64,000 nucleotides of DNA from positions 513,758-577,757 of the forward strand of contig NW_021940921.1 in the NCBI RefSeq assembly GCF_004337985.1, in the 5' to 3' direction. The notes below the pieces were generated by a model that ran no database searches, was not told the origin of the DNA, and worked only from the letters and a program-made list of their open reading frames with translations. Numbering within the stretch: the stretch's first letter is position 1; the number at the start of each line of letters is the position of its first letter. Below are positions 32,399-44,119 of the stretch, in pieces. A program made the translations under genes and the position numbers. The DNA is from Pyricularia pennisetigena (taxonomy: Eukaryota; Ascomycota; Sordariomycetes; Magnaporthales; Pyriculariaceae).

Positions 32399-33284
32399 CT
32401 TGAAGGATGATTGTCAGGGGAGGTGTTAGTGTAATGCTTACCTTGGCTTCTGCTGGTTATAAACCCCGTCTATTCCACCTGTGTTTGTGATTTTGGGTTA
32501 GTGGGTTAAAGCTGTGGTTTAAATGGCAGAGGCTTTGATGAGCTTGATGACCAAATCCCAGTTGTGCCTTTAATTTATTGCGAGTGGCTTTTTATAGGAG
32601 TGGATGATCTTGTCAGAAGCATTGTGTAGCAATACTTTGTTTATCACTTCATCGGACACGGTCATTGTTCACAAAAGACATTGCGCCATGGCAATGTATT
32701 TGTCTTTGTTCTTGAGGAAAAATGGTTAAATGTGAGAATTTCTGTGAAGAGTGCTTTGTTCAAAACAACAGTGCTCGTTAAATCTCAGGTTGCTTTCTAC
32801 ATACCTTGATGAGGCTTGTCGAACAATAAGTCGGTCGGGCTGGTGCAAAAATAACCCATGGGCCTAGACAGACAGATTAAAACAACAAAGACAAGCAAGG
32901 GGAAAATAAACAATAAAATTTCTGAACATCATGTGCAACACAAGTGATACGAAATCATATTTTCAAAGTACATCGAATAAGCGACTAAGTAGGTATCTAG
33001 CAGGTGGCTCACGACTTAGTCTGGATACACTTGAACAGTATACTGTGAAATGAGATCGATGTTGTACTTGTATCATTTCCAAAACCCGGAACCGGTTCCT
33101 GCCGACGACCAACCAGAATCGGAGTATTTTATAACAGGGATGCTGAGCGCTTGCATGGCAAAGGATCAATGATGACATCGATTGATGCGCGTTGTCGCCT
33201 CTCAAATATACCTACCTACTCAATAAATACCTCTACCCAAAACAACCTCATTCACAAAACACGTCAAAGTACAAATCTGATGAA
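32399..33284. other. divergent intergenic region, no gene seen
   Basis: Shared promoter region of the duplicated-module gene (minus) and the metallo-beta-lactamase-like gene (plus). No domain-bearing ORF. Confidence 0.5.
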
Positions 33285-34376
33285 ATGAATGAACAACCTA
33301 CAACTCCCCAGCCCCGGGACGTTTTCAACAGCTCAAACCGGGATCAATGGAAAGCAGCACTGGTGACCCCACGGCCGGTGTTGATCCACTTGAATGCCGA
33401 CACGACATGGCTACTCCAGATTCCGTACCCTCATGGTGCCGAGAATCCATCTGGACGATCACATTTCAACATACTGATTGATCCATGGCTACAAGGGCCC
33501 CAGTCAGATGTGGCGTCCTGGTTCTCTACACAGTGGCACGTCGTAGAGCCTAGCGTGGCCACCATAGCTGAATTAAATAAAGTCCTAGGCGAGCTCGACG
33601 AGGCTGCGAACATGTCGCGAAATGATTCGAGTTCCAGCAAGGCTGTACTATCAACGGACAGAGATGACAAGACAAGAGCAAGCAGTTGGTTTATCGACGC
33701 AGTGGTCATCTCACACGAGTTCACCGACCATTGCCACCGGGCAACCCTGGAGGAGCTACCCAAGAGCACCCCAGTGATCGCAGGGGATGAAGCCGCAAAG
33801 CTGATCGAATCATGGGATCACTTTGACGAGGTCATCGCGACACCTCCCTACTCGAGCGAGTCGGCATCATGGCAGGAGGCGATGGCGGACTGTTATCCCC
33901 TGCTCCCCAAGTGGCTGGGCATCGGGCGAGTCGTGACAGCTGGCAATGCGCTCTACTACCACTCGGCGGTGATGATTGCTTTTGGCTCAGAGACGCAAGC
34001 CGAAGCGGTTCTGTATTCGCCACACGGCATCGAAGCTCAAGATCTCGCATTCCTCCCACAGTCAGGGCTGAAGACGCTGGCGCTGCTGCACGGACTACAT
34101 GACGTTCGGATATGGATGACCAAACAACTCAACTTGGGTGCGCTTAACGGGCTCCGTGCCGTCAGGGCCTGTGGTGCCAAATACTGGGTTGCAACGCACG
34201 ACGAGGTCAAGCGCGGGGGAGGCTTGATCAGTTGGATGCTGCAGAGGACAGTGTATTCCCTCAAAGATGCAGTCAAGGCAGAGGAGGCGAGGATCAAGGC
34301 AGATGCTGATCAAGAGGACGTAGGGAGTTATCGGTTCCTCGAGCTGGGATCGGGCGGAGCGATTGTCCTGGCGTAA
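33285..34376 (+). CDS. metallo-beta-lactamase-fold protein of the fungal HEFTDH type, 363 residues
   Basis: The first in-frame ATG is 33285 (MNEQPTTPQ); the frame extends upstream without ATG. Early strands read VLIHLNADTTWLLQIPYP, followed by NILIDPWLQGPQSD, the usual 'substrate strand then DPWL' opening. The metal motif is SHEFTDHCHRATL, with H144, D148 and H149. Compared with canonical HxHxDH, the second His is Phe146, as I recall for this fungal subfamily. Later segments include LYSPHGI, LALLHGLHDV and YWVATHDEVKRGGG, a likely C-terminal metal-ligand His. No signal peptide, so cytosolic. Substrate unknown; UlaG-like hydrolase activity is possible but not shown. Confidence 0.8.
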   Translation: MNEQPTTPQPRDVFNSSNRDQWKAALVTPRPVLIHLNADTTWLLQIPYPHGAENPSGRSHFNILIDPWLQGPQSDVASWFSTQWHVVEPSVATIAELNKVLGELDEAANMSRNDSSSSKAVLSTDRDDKTRASSWFIDAVVISHEFTDHCHRATLEELPKSTPVIAGDEAAKLIESWDHFDEVIATPPYSSESASWQEAMADCYPLLPKWLGIGRVVTAGNALYYHSAVMIAFGSETQAEAVLYSPHGIEAQDLAFLPQSGLKTLALLHGLHDVRIWMTKQLNLGALNGLRAVRACGAKYWVATHDEVKRGGGLISWMLQRTVYSLKDAVKAEEARIKADADQEDVGSYRFLELGSGGAIVLA

Positions 34377-35360
34377 ATCGTCGACGAAACTGAGTGAATG
34401 TGTTGCAGCTAGGAGATTATGATGCAATAGTACAAACGGTTTGGATCCACAATGCTAGCTCGGAACGGGAACGAGCCAAGGCGATAAAGTAGCGGTGCTA
34501 TTGTCATAGCTCTCAAGCTTCACGGTTGGAGAAGCTCATGTCTGGTGGCTTGGAATGGAGACGGGCCGCATTTGTAGCGTGCTCGGTTCGGTTGGTTGAC
34601 TGGGCCCTGATTTTCTTTTGGTGTTTTGGACTTTGTTAGGATCGATCTCGGTGAGTTTAAAGCAAGGATGGTTCGATATGGGCAAGGATGGTTCGAGTAC
34701 AAAAATTATTTGTTGAATGGCACGGAGAAAAAGAGTCTCTTCAGCAGACAAACGGCAGTTTTTCGATCACTCTACTAATTTATCACTCTATAGTCGGTAC
34801 CTTAGATCTGTTACTCAACCTAGCTGGAGGGAGCTGCTCCCACTAATTAATAAAGCAGATGAGCCGACATGAATCTTGTAAGCTTGCTGTGAAAATAAAA
34901 CCCCAGCTTCAATCCCTCCCGCACTTTATTTTATGACTCCCACTGGTCTGTGCACAGGGCGGGTTTGTCCAGTCTCTTGGCCAACCAGAAGACTCCCTGC
35001 ATCCAAGCCCCACATGTCTTGCGTGCACTAAACCCAGCGCGAACCAGGGCCCTTGCAACCAAATTTTCTGCGGGGGTCCAAAAAATTATCCTGATTGCCC
35101 AATGCCCAAAGCAGCGCATCAGAGATCATATTTTTCACTGTTCGTTGTTGGAGCCAGCGAACTGACCGACCGACCGTCACGAACCCACCCGGTCGTCTAC
35201 CTTCAGCCTCCTCCCCATCGTCGGCAGCCTTCCTCCACCTTGTCCCAGCCCGGTTGGCACCTTTTGTGTCTTTCTGGCTGGCAGCGAAGAACCCTGGACT
35301 TTCTGCCGTACCATCAAAGGTCACCAAAGGTTAGGCACCGAACAGTCACGTCACGTTACT
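34377..35360. other. intergenic, no gene seen
   Basis: About 1 kb between the end of the metallo-beta-lactamase-like gene and the BTB-like gene. It contains a short direct repeat (CAAGGATGGTTCGA twice near 34663-34697). The second half is GC-richer, probably promoter and leader. Confidence 0.5.
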
Positions 35361-37652
35361 ATGGCTCCAACTACCACGGCCGCCACAAACGGCGTTCCGA
35401 CCGGAGCTGTCGTGGGTCACCAACGCCGCCCGACCAAGACGCACGTTGTGCCTGTGTTGCCGCTTCCCTTGGACCGAAAGCATCGGGAGCAGCGCCAACA
35501 GCGTGAGATGCGCGCCGCTCAAGCGGCTGCACCGTCGACACCAACAGCCACCGCTCACAACCACGCAAGCGCCCTGCCTCGCGATGCTCCGGCCGCAGAC
35601 TCGAACGCGCGCCTCCAGGCAAACGGCAAGACCGACTGCTCTCCTCGCCGTGAACTCCCTACCGCAACGGGCCAGAAGAACAAGGATTCCGGATCTACCG
35701 CTTGCGAGAACCACTCCGCCGTCCGTCAAGGTATGCAGACTACGATCACACCCCGCACATCGCCCCTTCCCGTTTGCCGTAACTTTGTGTCTGATCAAGC
35801 TCTTTCACCAGCTTCAGTGCCGCCTGCCGCCAATGCACCACCTATGCCCAGGCAGCCCCTAGCTGCTAATCACTTCACGAACACTATGGGTGCACCGCCG
35901 CCGCCGCCTCATTCTGCCACATTCCCTGGTTTCGTCCCTCCGCCTCAAATGGTCGATATCCATTCCCGTGGCAAGGAGAACATACCGCCGACTTCAAGCG
36001 GTATCATGATGCCGCCTCAGCAGCTGCCGTTCCGTCCTCCTCCACATCAACTACACCATCCTCATCCAAGCGAAGGCAGCATTATGTTTGGTGGTTTCCA
36101 GGACTCCAACAACACCTCGCCTGGTCCTGCTTCTGCTGGCATGTATCCGCCACCGGGCATCCACTTCAACGAGCATCCGCAAGCGCCCAATGGTCACCCA
36201 CACGCATGGCAGCCAGAGCATGCTAACGACGGTGGCCCGGTGTACCCTCCCGCATTTGCTCCAAATGTCATCCCTTCGCCATCTCACAGTTTCCAGGGAT
36301 CAATGTCTTCCCAAACGGCCGAGAGTGGTCCTAACCGTGAAGAGAACGGCCACAGCCATATGCCTCCTCCTGTCATGATGAACAACGGCATGGCTAACGG
36401 CCACCACATGGAAAACCACCACGCGGTCCTCCCCGTCATGCCGCCGAATTCGACCCATCCTACCCCGCCTCGCTTCATCTCTCAGATCCACCAGCACGAG
36501 ATACAAAAGTACTTTGAGTTCAACTTCAACAACCCTGCATCTGCCGATTGCCAGATTGTGATTAGATTCTCTCCGGATTCCGATAACAACCCATGGCGTG
36601 TTCCTGTTCAGCTCTTTGGTCATCGCTTCATCCTTAGCATCAGCCCCGCGTTGCGGGCCCACTTGCGGCAAACTGGTAACGATAGAGACGTTGCAATTCT
36701 CTTCAATGACCCGTACCTCAGGACAGACGTAATGTGGGACTGTCTCGCTAGTCTCTACGGCCGTCCTCTCTCGGATATTCCGGAAGGTGATTTTGCTCGC
36801 GCAGCTGCCTTTCTCGCCACCGGCTGTGTTTTGCAGCTGAGCTCCATTATCCGGAAGGGTGTCGAGGACGTCATGCACAGCATTCAAAACTGGGAGACTC
36901 TGGAGCGTGCTATCGAGCTGGTCTTCCATGGCACCACTGACTTCATCAACGACGTCTCGTACTTGCAGCCATCCCATGAGATTCGCTACAGGCATGGACC
37001 GGCTTCCCATGCTCTGATGGAATTCATCGTCGAGTGGATCATCAGGCACATTCCGGTCAACTATTCCCTGGACAACACTTTCCAGCTCCCAAGTTACAGC
37101 CGCCTCCCCAACGTTTCCATGCCCACGCGACAGGATATGTCTCCCGAGGAGACGCTGGCGCCTACCGTACAAGCGCCTACAAAGGAGAAGAACCCCATGC
37201 TTAAGATGATGAAGTTTGGTGACTTGCCCCTAGCATCATCGCAGCCCAACCGAGAGGAGAATGGCCACTCCCCGGCGAGCTCTGTCCCCTCAAGTTCTCC
37301 CATCAAGGTCAATGCGATCATCTCTCGGATCCTCATCAACTTGCCTTTCGCAATGCTTAAGGATATTGTTGCGTTCAAGGATGCCGGCAACTTTGATGGC
37401 TTGATGACCACCCCTCTTCGCCACCAAATCTTCTCACAGATCATCAAAGAACGCGAAAGCCGTCGCTTGGAGGTTTTGGAGGCTATCAAGGCGGGCAAAT
37501 GGACAGATGCTTCGATCAAGACTCGTCTTGCATCAGATGGAGAAGATGCTGGCTCCCAAAGGTGGGACGTACTCGGATGGAAAGAGACGTACATTTTCAA
37601 GGACGGCGCCTCCGACATCTTCCGCCAATGGGAGCCTGTCAGGCTTCACTAA
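35361..37652 (+). CDS. BTB/POZ-like fungal protein, 763 residues (736 if an in-frame intron is spliced)
   Basis: The ORF starts at ATG 35361 and is open throughout. Residues 1-370 are Pro/His/Asn-rich and disordered. About residue 380 a folded region begins: HEIQKYFEFNFNNPASADCQ, then IVIRF, FGHRFILSISPALRAHL, and DVMWDCLASLYGRPL. The strand-helix order and D-C-x-I...H-[RK]-F-[IV]-L pattern match a divergent BTB domain followed by a BACK-like helical part. Near the C-terminus (about residue 660) is another helical conserved part, INLPFAMLKDIVAFKDAG. At 35731-35811 an 81-base stretch has a GTATGC donor, a CGTAAC branch site and a CACCAG acceptor and would splice without frame change. I think it is an intron, giving 736 residues. 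The role is likely adaptor or regulatory. Confidence 0.82.
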   Translation: MAPTTTAATNGVPTGAVVGHQRRPTKTHVVPVLPLPLDRKHREQRQQREMRAAQAAAPSTPTATAHNHASALPRDAPAADSNARLQANGKTDCSPRRELPTATGQKNKDSGSTACENHSAVRQGMQTTITPRTSPLPVCRNFVSDQALSPASVPPAANAPPMPRQPLAANHFTNTMGAPPPPPHSATFPGFVPPPQMVDIHSRGKENIPPTSSGIMMPPQQLPFRPPPHQLHHPHPSEGSIMFGGFQDSNNTSPGPASAGMYPPPGIHFNEHPQAPNGHPHAWQPEHANDGGPVYPPAFAPNVIPSPSHSFQGSMSSQTAESGPNREENGHSHMPPPVMMNNGMANGHHMENHHAVLPVMPPNSTHPTPPRFISQIHQHEIQKYFEFNFNNPASADCQIVIRFSPDSDNNPWRVPVQLFGHRFILSISPALRAHLRQTGNDRDVAILFNDPYLRTDVMWDCLASLYGRPLSDIPEGDFARAAAFLATGCVLQLSSIIRKGVEDVMHSIQNWETLERAIELVFHGTTDFINDVSYLQPSHEIRYRHGPASHALMEFIVEWIIRHIPVNYSLDNTFQLPSYSRLPNVSMPTRQDMSPEETLAPTVQAPTKEKNPMLKMMKFGDLPLASSQPNREENGHSPASSVPSSSPIKVNAIISRILINLPFAMLKDIVAFKDAGNFDGLMTTPLRHQIFSQIIKERESRRLEVLEAIKAGKWTDASIKTRLASDGEDAGSQRWDVLGWKETYIFKDGASDIFRQWEPVRLH

Positions 37653-39675
37653 GCTTCTTCTGTCTTTGCTTTGATTGTTGAGGCGTTGGCTTCATTGCCA
37701 CATTATGCGGCTTTGACTGTCATGATCCAACCCACATATACCCCGGGACATTCAACGCCTCATTTATTTACGACTGCATGAAGTTCACCTTGAGGGGATG
37801 TCTCCTGCTTTGAAAGGCCGGTGACTCTTATTTCCTTTGACAAAAATGGATTTCTGTTCTTTTATCTCTCGATTATCTGGTTTGCAGGCATTGCGTTCGG
37901 TGTTGGAGTTTATAAGGGCAGATGTTGTTCGTTTATGGCCCTGTCTTCTAATTTTTGTGTTTAATGGGATTACAAAAAAAAATTACTGGTATCGGGGCGT
38001 GGCTACTGGGGAAAAATTGGCTTTCATCATTTCTTATCTTCCAATCACTGGGTTATACGGGCCTTTTTTTCTGGTGGCACAAGGTTTCTATTTCTTTGTT
38101 CCCTTTGGTTCCATTTGGGTATTGGCTTTGACCCGGCACCGTGGTTAAGATTCCTTCTGGGCTTTTCCATATCTTTATTTTTTGTCTCTTACCAGCCAGC
38201 TCCAAACGGCTCCTTTTGTTTTCTTTGGACTTTTATGGTTTATTTATCAGGCTTGACAGGCGGGTTGCAATGCTTGGTGGCGTTTTATTTACCCCCATTG
38301 CTTTGACTGGAATTCCCAGCTAGCATTTACGTTTCTTATGTTTCTCTATCCATATTTTTGTTGTTCTGAACCGTTCAATTTCTCTTTCTCTCCTCCTTTG
38401 TTTTCCATTTGATACTGGGCGTGTTACGAAGGAAAAGTGTATATTCGATTCGAAAAAAAAAAAAGAACGGACGGCTTACCCACAATTACAAGAAACTGAC
38501 GTAATATTTCTGGCTCGCATTCACTTGAAAGTTAATGTGTTTCGAGTGCGACATGACATAGGGAATAACTTCCGAGTCCATGGGTCCTCAAGTTAGGCCA
38601 GCGACGCCGGCCGGCGAGGGATGAACTTGCAGAAGTCAATTACTATACCCAGCAAAAGTTTACGCTTGGCAACCCAGCAATGTGAGCAAGTAGACTTTTG
38701 TCGTTGTCCCCAGAAACCCCGCCTGGCCGAGTTGGTGCATGTACCCCTGAACCCAAGTTTAATTTGCTATGGTTTTCTGGTTTGCTTGCGGTGATGGTTT
38801 GAATCCCGACGCGGTTGTGTTTGTTTTTGTCACGATGGAAAATATCGTCAAGACAAAAATCTTAGCCATATCTGGCTGGGTCTTATCCTCATCAAGCAAT
38901 TACGACCGACATTGCGTTATGCAGGTCAAGATCCATGTGACCCTGGCCCATACTGCAGAGGACTCTGAGCGGGAAAATCCATACAAACTTGACAAAATGC
39001 CGAATGCATTGACTCCCAATTGAAGAAGCCTCCACTGCGAAATTGAACGGACGTGGGGAGACCCCGGTCCTTGGCGCCTCCGCAAATTTGTAGTGGCTGC
39101 AGGTAATGGAAGGTGCAGGCAGCCTCGGTTGTGGGTTGCACGTGCAAAAAGCAACAAACAAAAAAAACGTCTATTCCCACCTAGACATAGACAGGGCAGG
39201 ACAGGACAAGCTCGGGGAGCTCGGTATCAAATTTGATCCAAACTCGTTACCACGCGGCCCTGAAAAAAACAACATCTCAGAACGAACCGTACTTGCAGTA
39301 AAACATCAGGCTTGCTGCATTCCATACAGGCCATACACGTCCATGGGCCTGGTGAATTTACGCAGCTTACCTAACCTTGAGTAACCTGACCTGCCTAGGC
39401 ATCTTTTGGCTCTGAGCCTCGGCCTTCAATCTTCTAGAAATACACGTCAGCCAATTGAGCTTATCTTTTCTTCATTCGGCTGCCGAGACTGCCGTTTCCC
39501 GAGAAGCTACTGCCAGTCTACTGCAAATAATCAACCATCTCGAGACAGATTCACCCATCAATCACAAGAAACCAGACATTTGCCGCCTCATCCGGGCTTA
39601 GACACAACCCGACGTGAATCCAAGACAGCGCCCAAGATCCCACCCGCAAGTAACGAGCCAACACACCCGCTGAAT
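37653..39675. other. intergenic, about 2 kb, no supported gene
   Basis: The T-rich part after 37653 is probably the BTB gene's 3' UTR; hydrophobic ORFs there (37837-38323) are low-complexity artefacts. The rest up to 39675 includes the TMEM135 gene's leader, where the frame is open without an ATG. Confidence 0.5.
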
Positions 39676-41666
39676 ATGGCGTCCCCGCCCGCGCCGTCCA
39701 CCCGGGCAGGCGCGGCCGATCCGATCCTGCGCAACACGCTGCGGTACACGGTTTCGGCGCGCGAGTATGCGACGCTGCACAAGTACATCATCTCGAGGTC
39801 CCGGGTGTTGAGGCGGAACGCTCCTGCCGTCGAGACCGTTGCGCGCATGGTCAATGGCCCGGCGTCGGGCAAGACCACGGCCAGAGTCGAGGGAGGAAGC
39901 AGGAAGGGCGAGACCAGAGGTTCGGACAAGAACAAGGCGGACAAGGAGGTCGTGGACCCTCTGGCGCCGGTTAATGACTACAATGTGCGGGCAGTGAGGC
40001 ACTCGATCCGCGTCTTCGTGGCAACGAGCATCGCCATGAAAGCCTGGGGGATGATCGCCAAGAGGTTGATGGGTGCAAAGATGGAGTAAGTCTTTTGTTT
40101 GCTCTCTTCAACTCGCCGAATCACTATGTGGTAGGTATATTGGCTGACTGACCAAAACGTACAGCCCGGCACAGGGCTCCAAGAAGGAACCTCTCTACAA
40201 ATCACCCACCTTCCGCCTTTCCCTCTCCCTCAGCACAATCCTCCTCCTCTATCGCCTCCTCTTCCGCTTCTTCACCCGGCTGCGCCTGCAGCTCCTTGAC
40301 CCGTCGGCCGAGCCCTTCCGGCGCCGCAACCCGCGGACGGCAGGAACGCTCACCAGCCCCTACGCGCCGGCGATTGGCGCCTCCCTAGCCGGTCTGGCTC
40401 TGGGCATCTACCCGGCGCAGCAGCTGCGCCTATCGGTGGCCATCTACGCCCTGTTCCGCGCGCTAGAGTTTGGCTGGAACTGCGCCGAGGAGGGCGGCAT
40501 GATCTGGGGGTGGGAAAAGGACCCGCGTGGCGGCCCAGCGAGGAAGCGGGAGAGGCCCTGGTGGTGGGGCAGCTGGATGCTGCAGCCGTTTGCGTTTGGG
40601 CAGTTGCTGCACGCCTCCGTCTTTGACAGGGACTGCTTCCCTGCTGCCTATGGCGATTTTATTTTCAAGCGGTCCGACGTTTACATACAACGGCGGCCCG
40701 AGCAGTATCCGAGGAACTTGACGTGGCCTGGGACGTATGATATTGTGGATAGTTTGGCCAAAATGGCGAAGCTCGGCTGGCCGTGAGTATCCTCATTTGT
40801 TTGGCTGTTTCTCAGGTCTCTCAGGGGGGAGGTATTCTTGCCTTTGCGATGATGTTTATCCCATGCTAACCACAAAAAATGCGACCATCAGACCCATCGT
40901 CTCCCCGACTCTTTTCCCAGACAAGCAAAACACCCTACCTGAGGGCCTTGAAGCCATCGCACCAATCACGAACCGCGCACACCCACTCATCACGGCTCTT
41001 TCGTGCGCCACCCTCCACCCTCAGGACCCATCATGCGCTCGCACATTCTTGACCTTTTGGCTGAGGTCATTCCCGCCCATGGCGCGCTTCTTCCTCGCCA
41101 TGTACGCGGTGCTAGCGCTCCCACGCTTCCGCAAGCTCTACGACGCACCGGCGCGCGTCCTGCGCGGCCTTGTGACGTCGGCACTTTCGACGTCGACGTT
41201 CCTGACTGGCGCCATTAGTACAGCCTGGGCCAGCATTTGCTTCATGCAGGCGTGGCTACCGAGAGGCGCACTGGCGACGCAGCGCTTCTTCCTCGGTGGG
41301 TTCGCGGCCGGGTTCTGGGCCTGGGTGGAGCGGAGGAGGGGCCGAGGCATCTTCCTGTACAGCGCCCGGGCGAGCGTCGACAGTCTCTGGAAGGTCGGCG
41401 TCAAGAGGAGGTGGTGGCGCGCCATGAAGGGCGGCGACGTCTGGGTGTTTGTGCTGGCCGTCATGTTGACTGGTATCGTGTATGAGCGCGACCCGGCGGC
41501 TATTAAAGAGGCCGGCTGGCGCAGAGGTGTGAGCTGGGTGAGGGGTGAGGGGTTCAGGGACTGGGCCATCGAAGAGGATGAGGAAGAGAGTGGCGAGGAG
41601 GAGGAGTTGGAGGTCCAGGTCGCATTGGAGGACAGCCAGGTGGTTCTGGTTGAGAAGGAGAACTAA
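39676..41666 (+). CDS. TMEM135-family membrane protein, 600 residues (3 exons)
   Basis: Exons 39676-40085, 40165-40782 and 40892-41666 join with GTAAGT/GTGAGT donors and ACAG/ATCAG acceptors. The split codons become GAC (Asp) and CCA (Pro). The N-terminal part (RYTVSAREYATLHKYII, then VRAVRHSIRVFVATS) is followed by several hydrophobic helices. The hallmark is residues about 375-410: ALSCATLHPQDPSC, then FLTFWLRSFPPMARFFL. In TMEM135 proteins a C-x2-x-HP-x-x-SC motif precedes a transmembrane segment. A Gly-rich helix (FFLGGFAAGFWAWVERRRGR) and an acidic C-terminus follow. Animal TMEM135 works at peroxisomes and mitochondria in lipid and organelle dynamics. For the fungal protein this is inference. 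Confidence 0.85.
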
Positions 41667-41828
41667 GTTTGCTTTTATGTGAGGGCATTCTGGGGAGTGT
41701 TGTTTGTGGCTGCATGATTATCCATTGGGGGGCTTCATTGTATGCGGGGGATATCTTTAGATGAGCATCTCATTGAAGAGCCCTATGGGTTGCGCTGTAC
41801 AAGCTGCATGAATTAATGTTTGATGAGA

Positions 41829-41870
<42 letters not shown>

Positions 41871-42229
41871 CCAGACAGAGATGTTGAATGCACTAGTCTG
41901 AAGAGGTGGAAAACCTGAGCCAATATCCTCATTCACCGTCACACGCGCATTCTCCGCAACTTGTATCGACAAGTCGCCCGGTAGAAAATATCTTGACGCT
42001 AGAGATTTGGATGCTACAAGACAGCATATAGAAGTTCGTGACCGGTCTTTTAGATGTAACCCATGATCCCAAATTTTCCCACACGGACTAGAAAAAAAAA
42101 GGGGGGGTGCCTCGGTCAAGAGGAACCCCCCCAAACCAATACAGAAAAATATGGCTCGACTGATGATCGTACAACAAGAACAACAACAACAACAGCAGCA
42201 ACAAGACCTCATACAACAGCCACCGTCAT
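41667..42229. other. convergent 3' region
   Basis: Between two genes that converge. It contains the T14A27 tract and otherwise nothing recognisable. Confidence 0.5.
41829..41869. repeat. T14-A27 homopolymer switch
   Basis: Fourteen T followed without interruption by 27 A, so the tract can fold as a perfect T:A hairpin. A second such tract is at 57150-57200. Confidence 0.9.
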
Positions 42230-44119
42230 CTACATGTTTTGGAACCTCTGGGCCCACGAGGCGCGCGAGTACCAGGCGCGTATGCGCTTGCCCCAGACGT
42301 ACATGGGCAGGGCGCAGATGGCAACGATGACCTGGGCGCTCGCGATGACGGACAGGACGAGGAGGGGGCCCGAGGACATGAACCAGTTGATCAGGGGCTC
42401 GATGCCGATAAAGGAGACGAGCGAGGCGATGCCGTTGATGGTGACGAAGGCCTGGGCCGAGGTCCTTGCGTAGGCGTCGACGACGTAGACGACGCTGGTC
42501 TGGGTGCCGGTGAGGGCGCCCAGCAGGATGACCGAGTTCCAGACCATGATCCAGGCCTGGGAGCCCTTCTCGTCCATGGACATGGCCATGCCGATGACGC
42601 CGAAGACGGTGATGGGGATGGCGATGAGGAGCAGCACCAGGCGGAACTCGGGCTCGGCGACGCCCGGGTTCGTGCCGTTGGACCGGGCCATCATGCGCGT
42701 CACGGCGTCGCTGAGGAAGCCCATGGCGGGGCCGGCGATCAGGCCGACGAAGATGAGCGGGACGTTGGTCAGGCCGATGGCGCTGGGCGGGAGCGAGTAG
42801 GGCTCGCTGCCGAGCAGGATGGTGACGAGCGTCGGGATTCCGGCCAGCAGGATCAGCAGCACCGTCGAGAGCAGGGCGCTGTAGGCCACGATGGGCGACG
42901 TCATCATGCCGAGCGGCTTGATGGACCCGGCCCAGAAGCTCATGTCGCTGAGGCGCCCGTTCCAGACGGCCAGGTTCTGGCGGTAGGTGCGCTTGGCGGG
43001 CACCTCGACGCCTATCTTCTCCGCCGGGAAGAGGTCCTCTTCGTCGTCGACCGGGTTGTCGGAGCGGCTGAAGGACGAGGTCACGCGCGGCTTGAAGTAG
43101 GCCGACTCGAGGAGGATGAAGTAGGCAAGGATGAAGAGGACGCCGAGGATGATGGCGGCGAAGAGAAAGGTCGACTCTACGCCCATGGCGTCGATGAGGA
43201 AGCCTGTGATGATTTGACTAAAGGGGGGGGGAGGAAGGGTTATGTTTGTGTTAGTCTAGCGATATATGTATATATTTTATATAGTCTTATATATTCTTAT
43301 ATATTGGCAGAAGAAGAGGGCGGCTAAACTGAGCCAGCTGGATTATACTTACGAGACAGTGCCACCGCTGCTGATAGCCAACCCCCAGACGGCAAGAAAA
43401 ATACCACGCTCGTGGGCAAAGAAAATGTCAGAGACCGAGGCGGTGGCCAGAGAGAAGACGGGTGCCGCGGCGAAACCGGTCAATGTGCGTGCCACGACGA
43501 GGATCGGGAATGACTATTGTCGCGGGAGAATAGAGCTTGGGGTTAGTATGGGGTTAGAAGCACTAGCAGGCCTATTTTGACAACAGACAGGCACCACCAT
43601 CAAGGGAGATGTGAATATTAGAAAACAAAAGAAAAAAAGAAGAAGAGAGATAGAGCAACATACAGTGGCAAAGTAAGCCATCACATTGCAACCAGTCAGG
43701 ATCAAGATTCCAGCAAGATAGAAAGGCCGCCTCCCCCAGACGTCGGATCCAGCGACGACGAAGAAACTGGCGAGCGAGGTCCAGAAGGCGAGCGAGTTGA
43801 TGACCCAGCTGGAGATGGAACCCTCTGTGACTCCAAACTTCTCCGCCATGGGCTTGATGCCCGGCTGGACCATGGTGGTGAGCGCATTGCTGACGGCGCT
43901 GCCAAAGGCAATGACGCAGATGTTGGCGATCTTGAAGCCCTGAGGCCAGTTGAGGGGATCGTTGGGGTCGTCGCTGGGCTGCGGCTGGAGGACGACGTTT
44001 CCCTTCTTCTTGAGGTTGGCGGTAGGGCCTCCAAAGTTTTGCTCCTGATCCGAGTCGGAGAGCTTAACGGTTCCGGGAGGGGACCGGCCCAGCCGATCTT
44101 CAACCACACCCCAACCCAT
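42230..44119 (-). CDS. MFS transporter, 534 residues (3 exons)
   Basis: Exons 44119-43664, 43513-43353 and 43217-42230, with donors GTATGT and GTAAGT and acceptors AATAG and TTTAG; total coding length 1,605 bases. The cytosolic N-terminus contains DDPNDPLNWPQGFK, the signature preceding TM1 in fungal drug:H+ antiporter-type permeases. The loop 2-3 motif is VVAGSDVWGRRPFYLAG (G-x-x-x-D-x-x-G-R-R). Later, AVWGLAISSGGTVSQ corresponds to the TM5 region, and the central loop after TM6 is acidic (NPVDDEEDLF). About 12 hydrophobic segments are readable. Substrate not predictable. The gene lies about 3.4 kb from an ABC exporter in the same orientation. Confidence 0.88.

Noticed and set aside
42239..43327. 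362-residue plus-strand ORF antisense to the MFS gene
   Set aside because: Asp/Gly/Ala/His-rich shadow of a GC-rich coding strand; the opposite strand encodes clear membrane helices.
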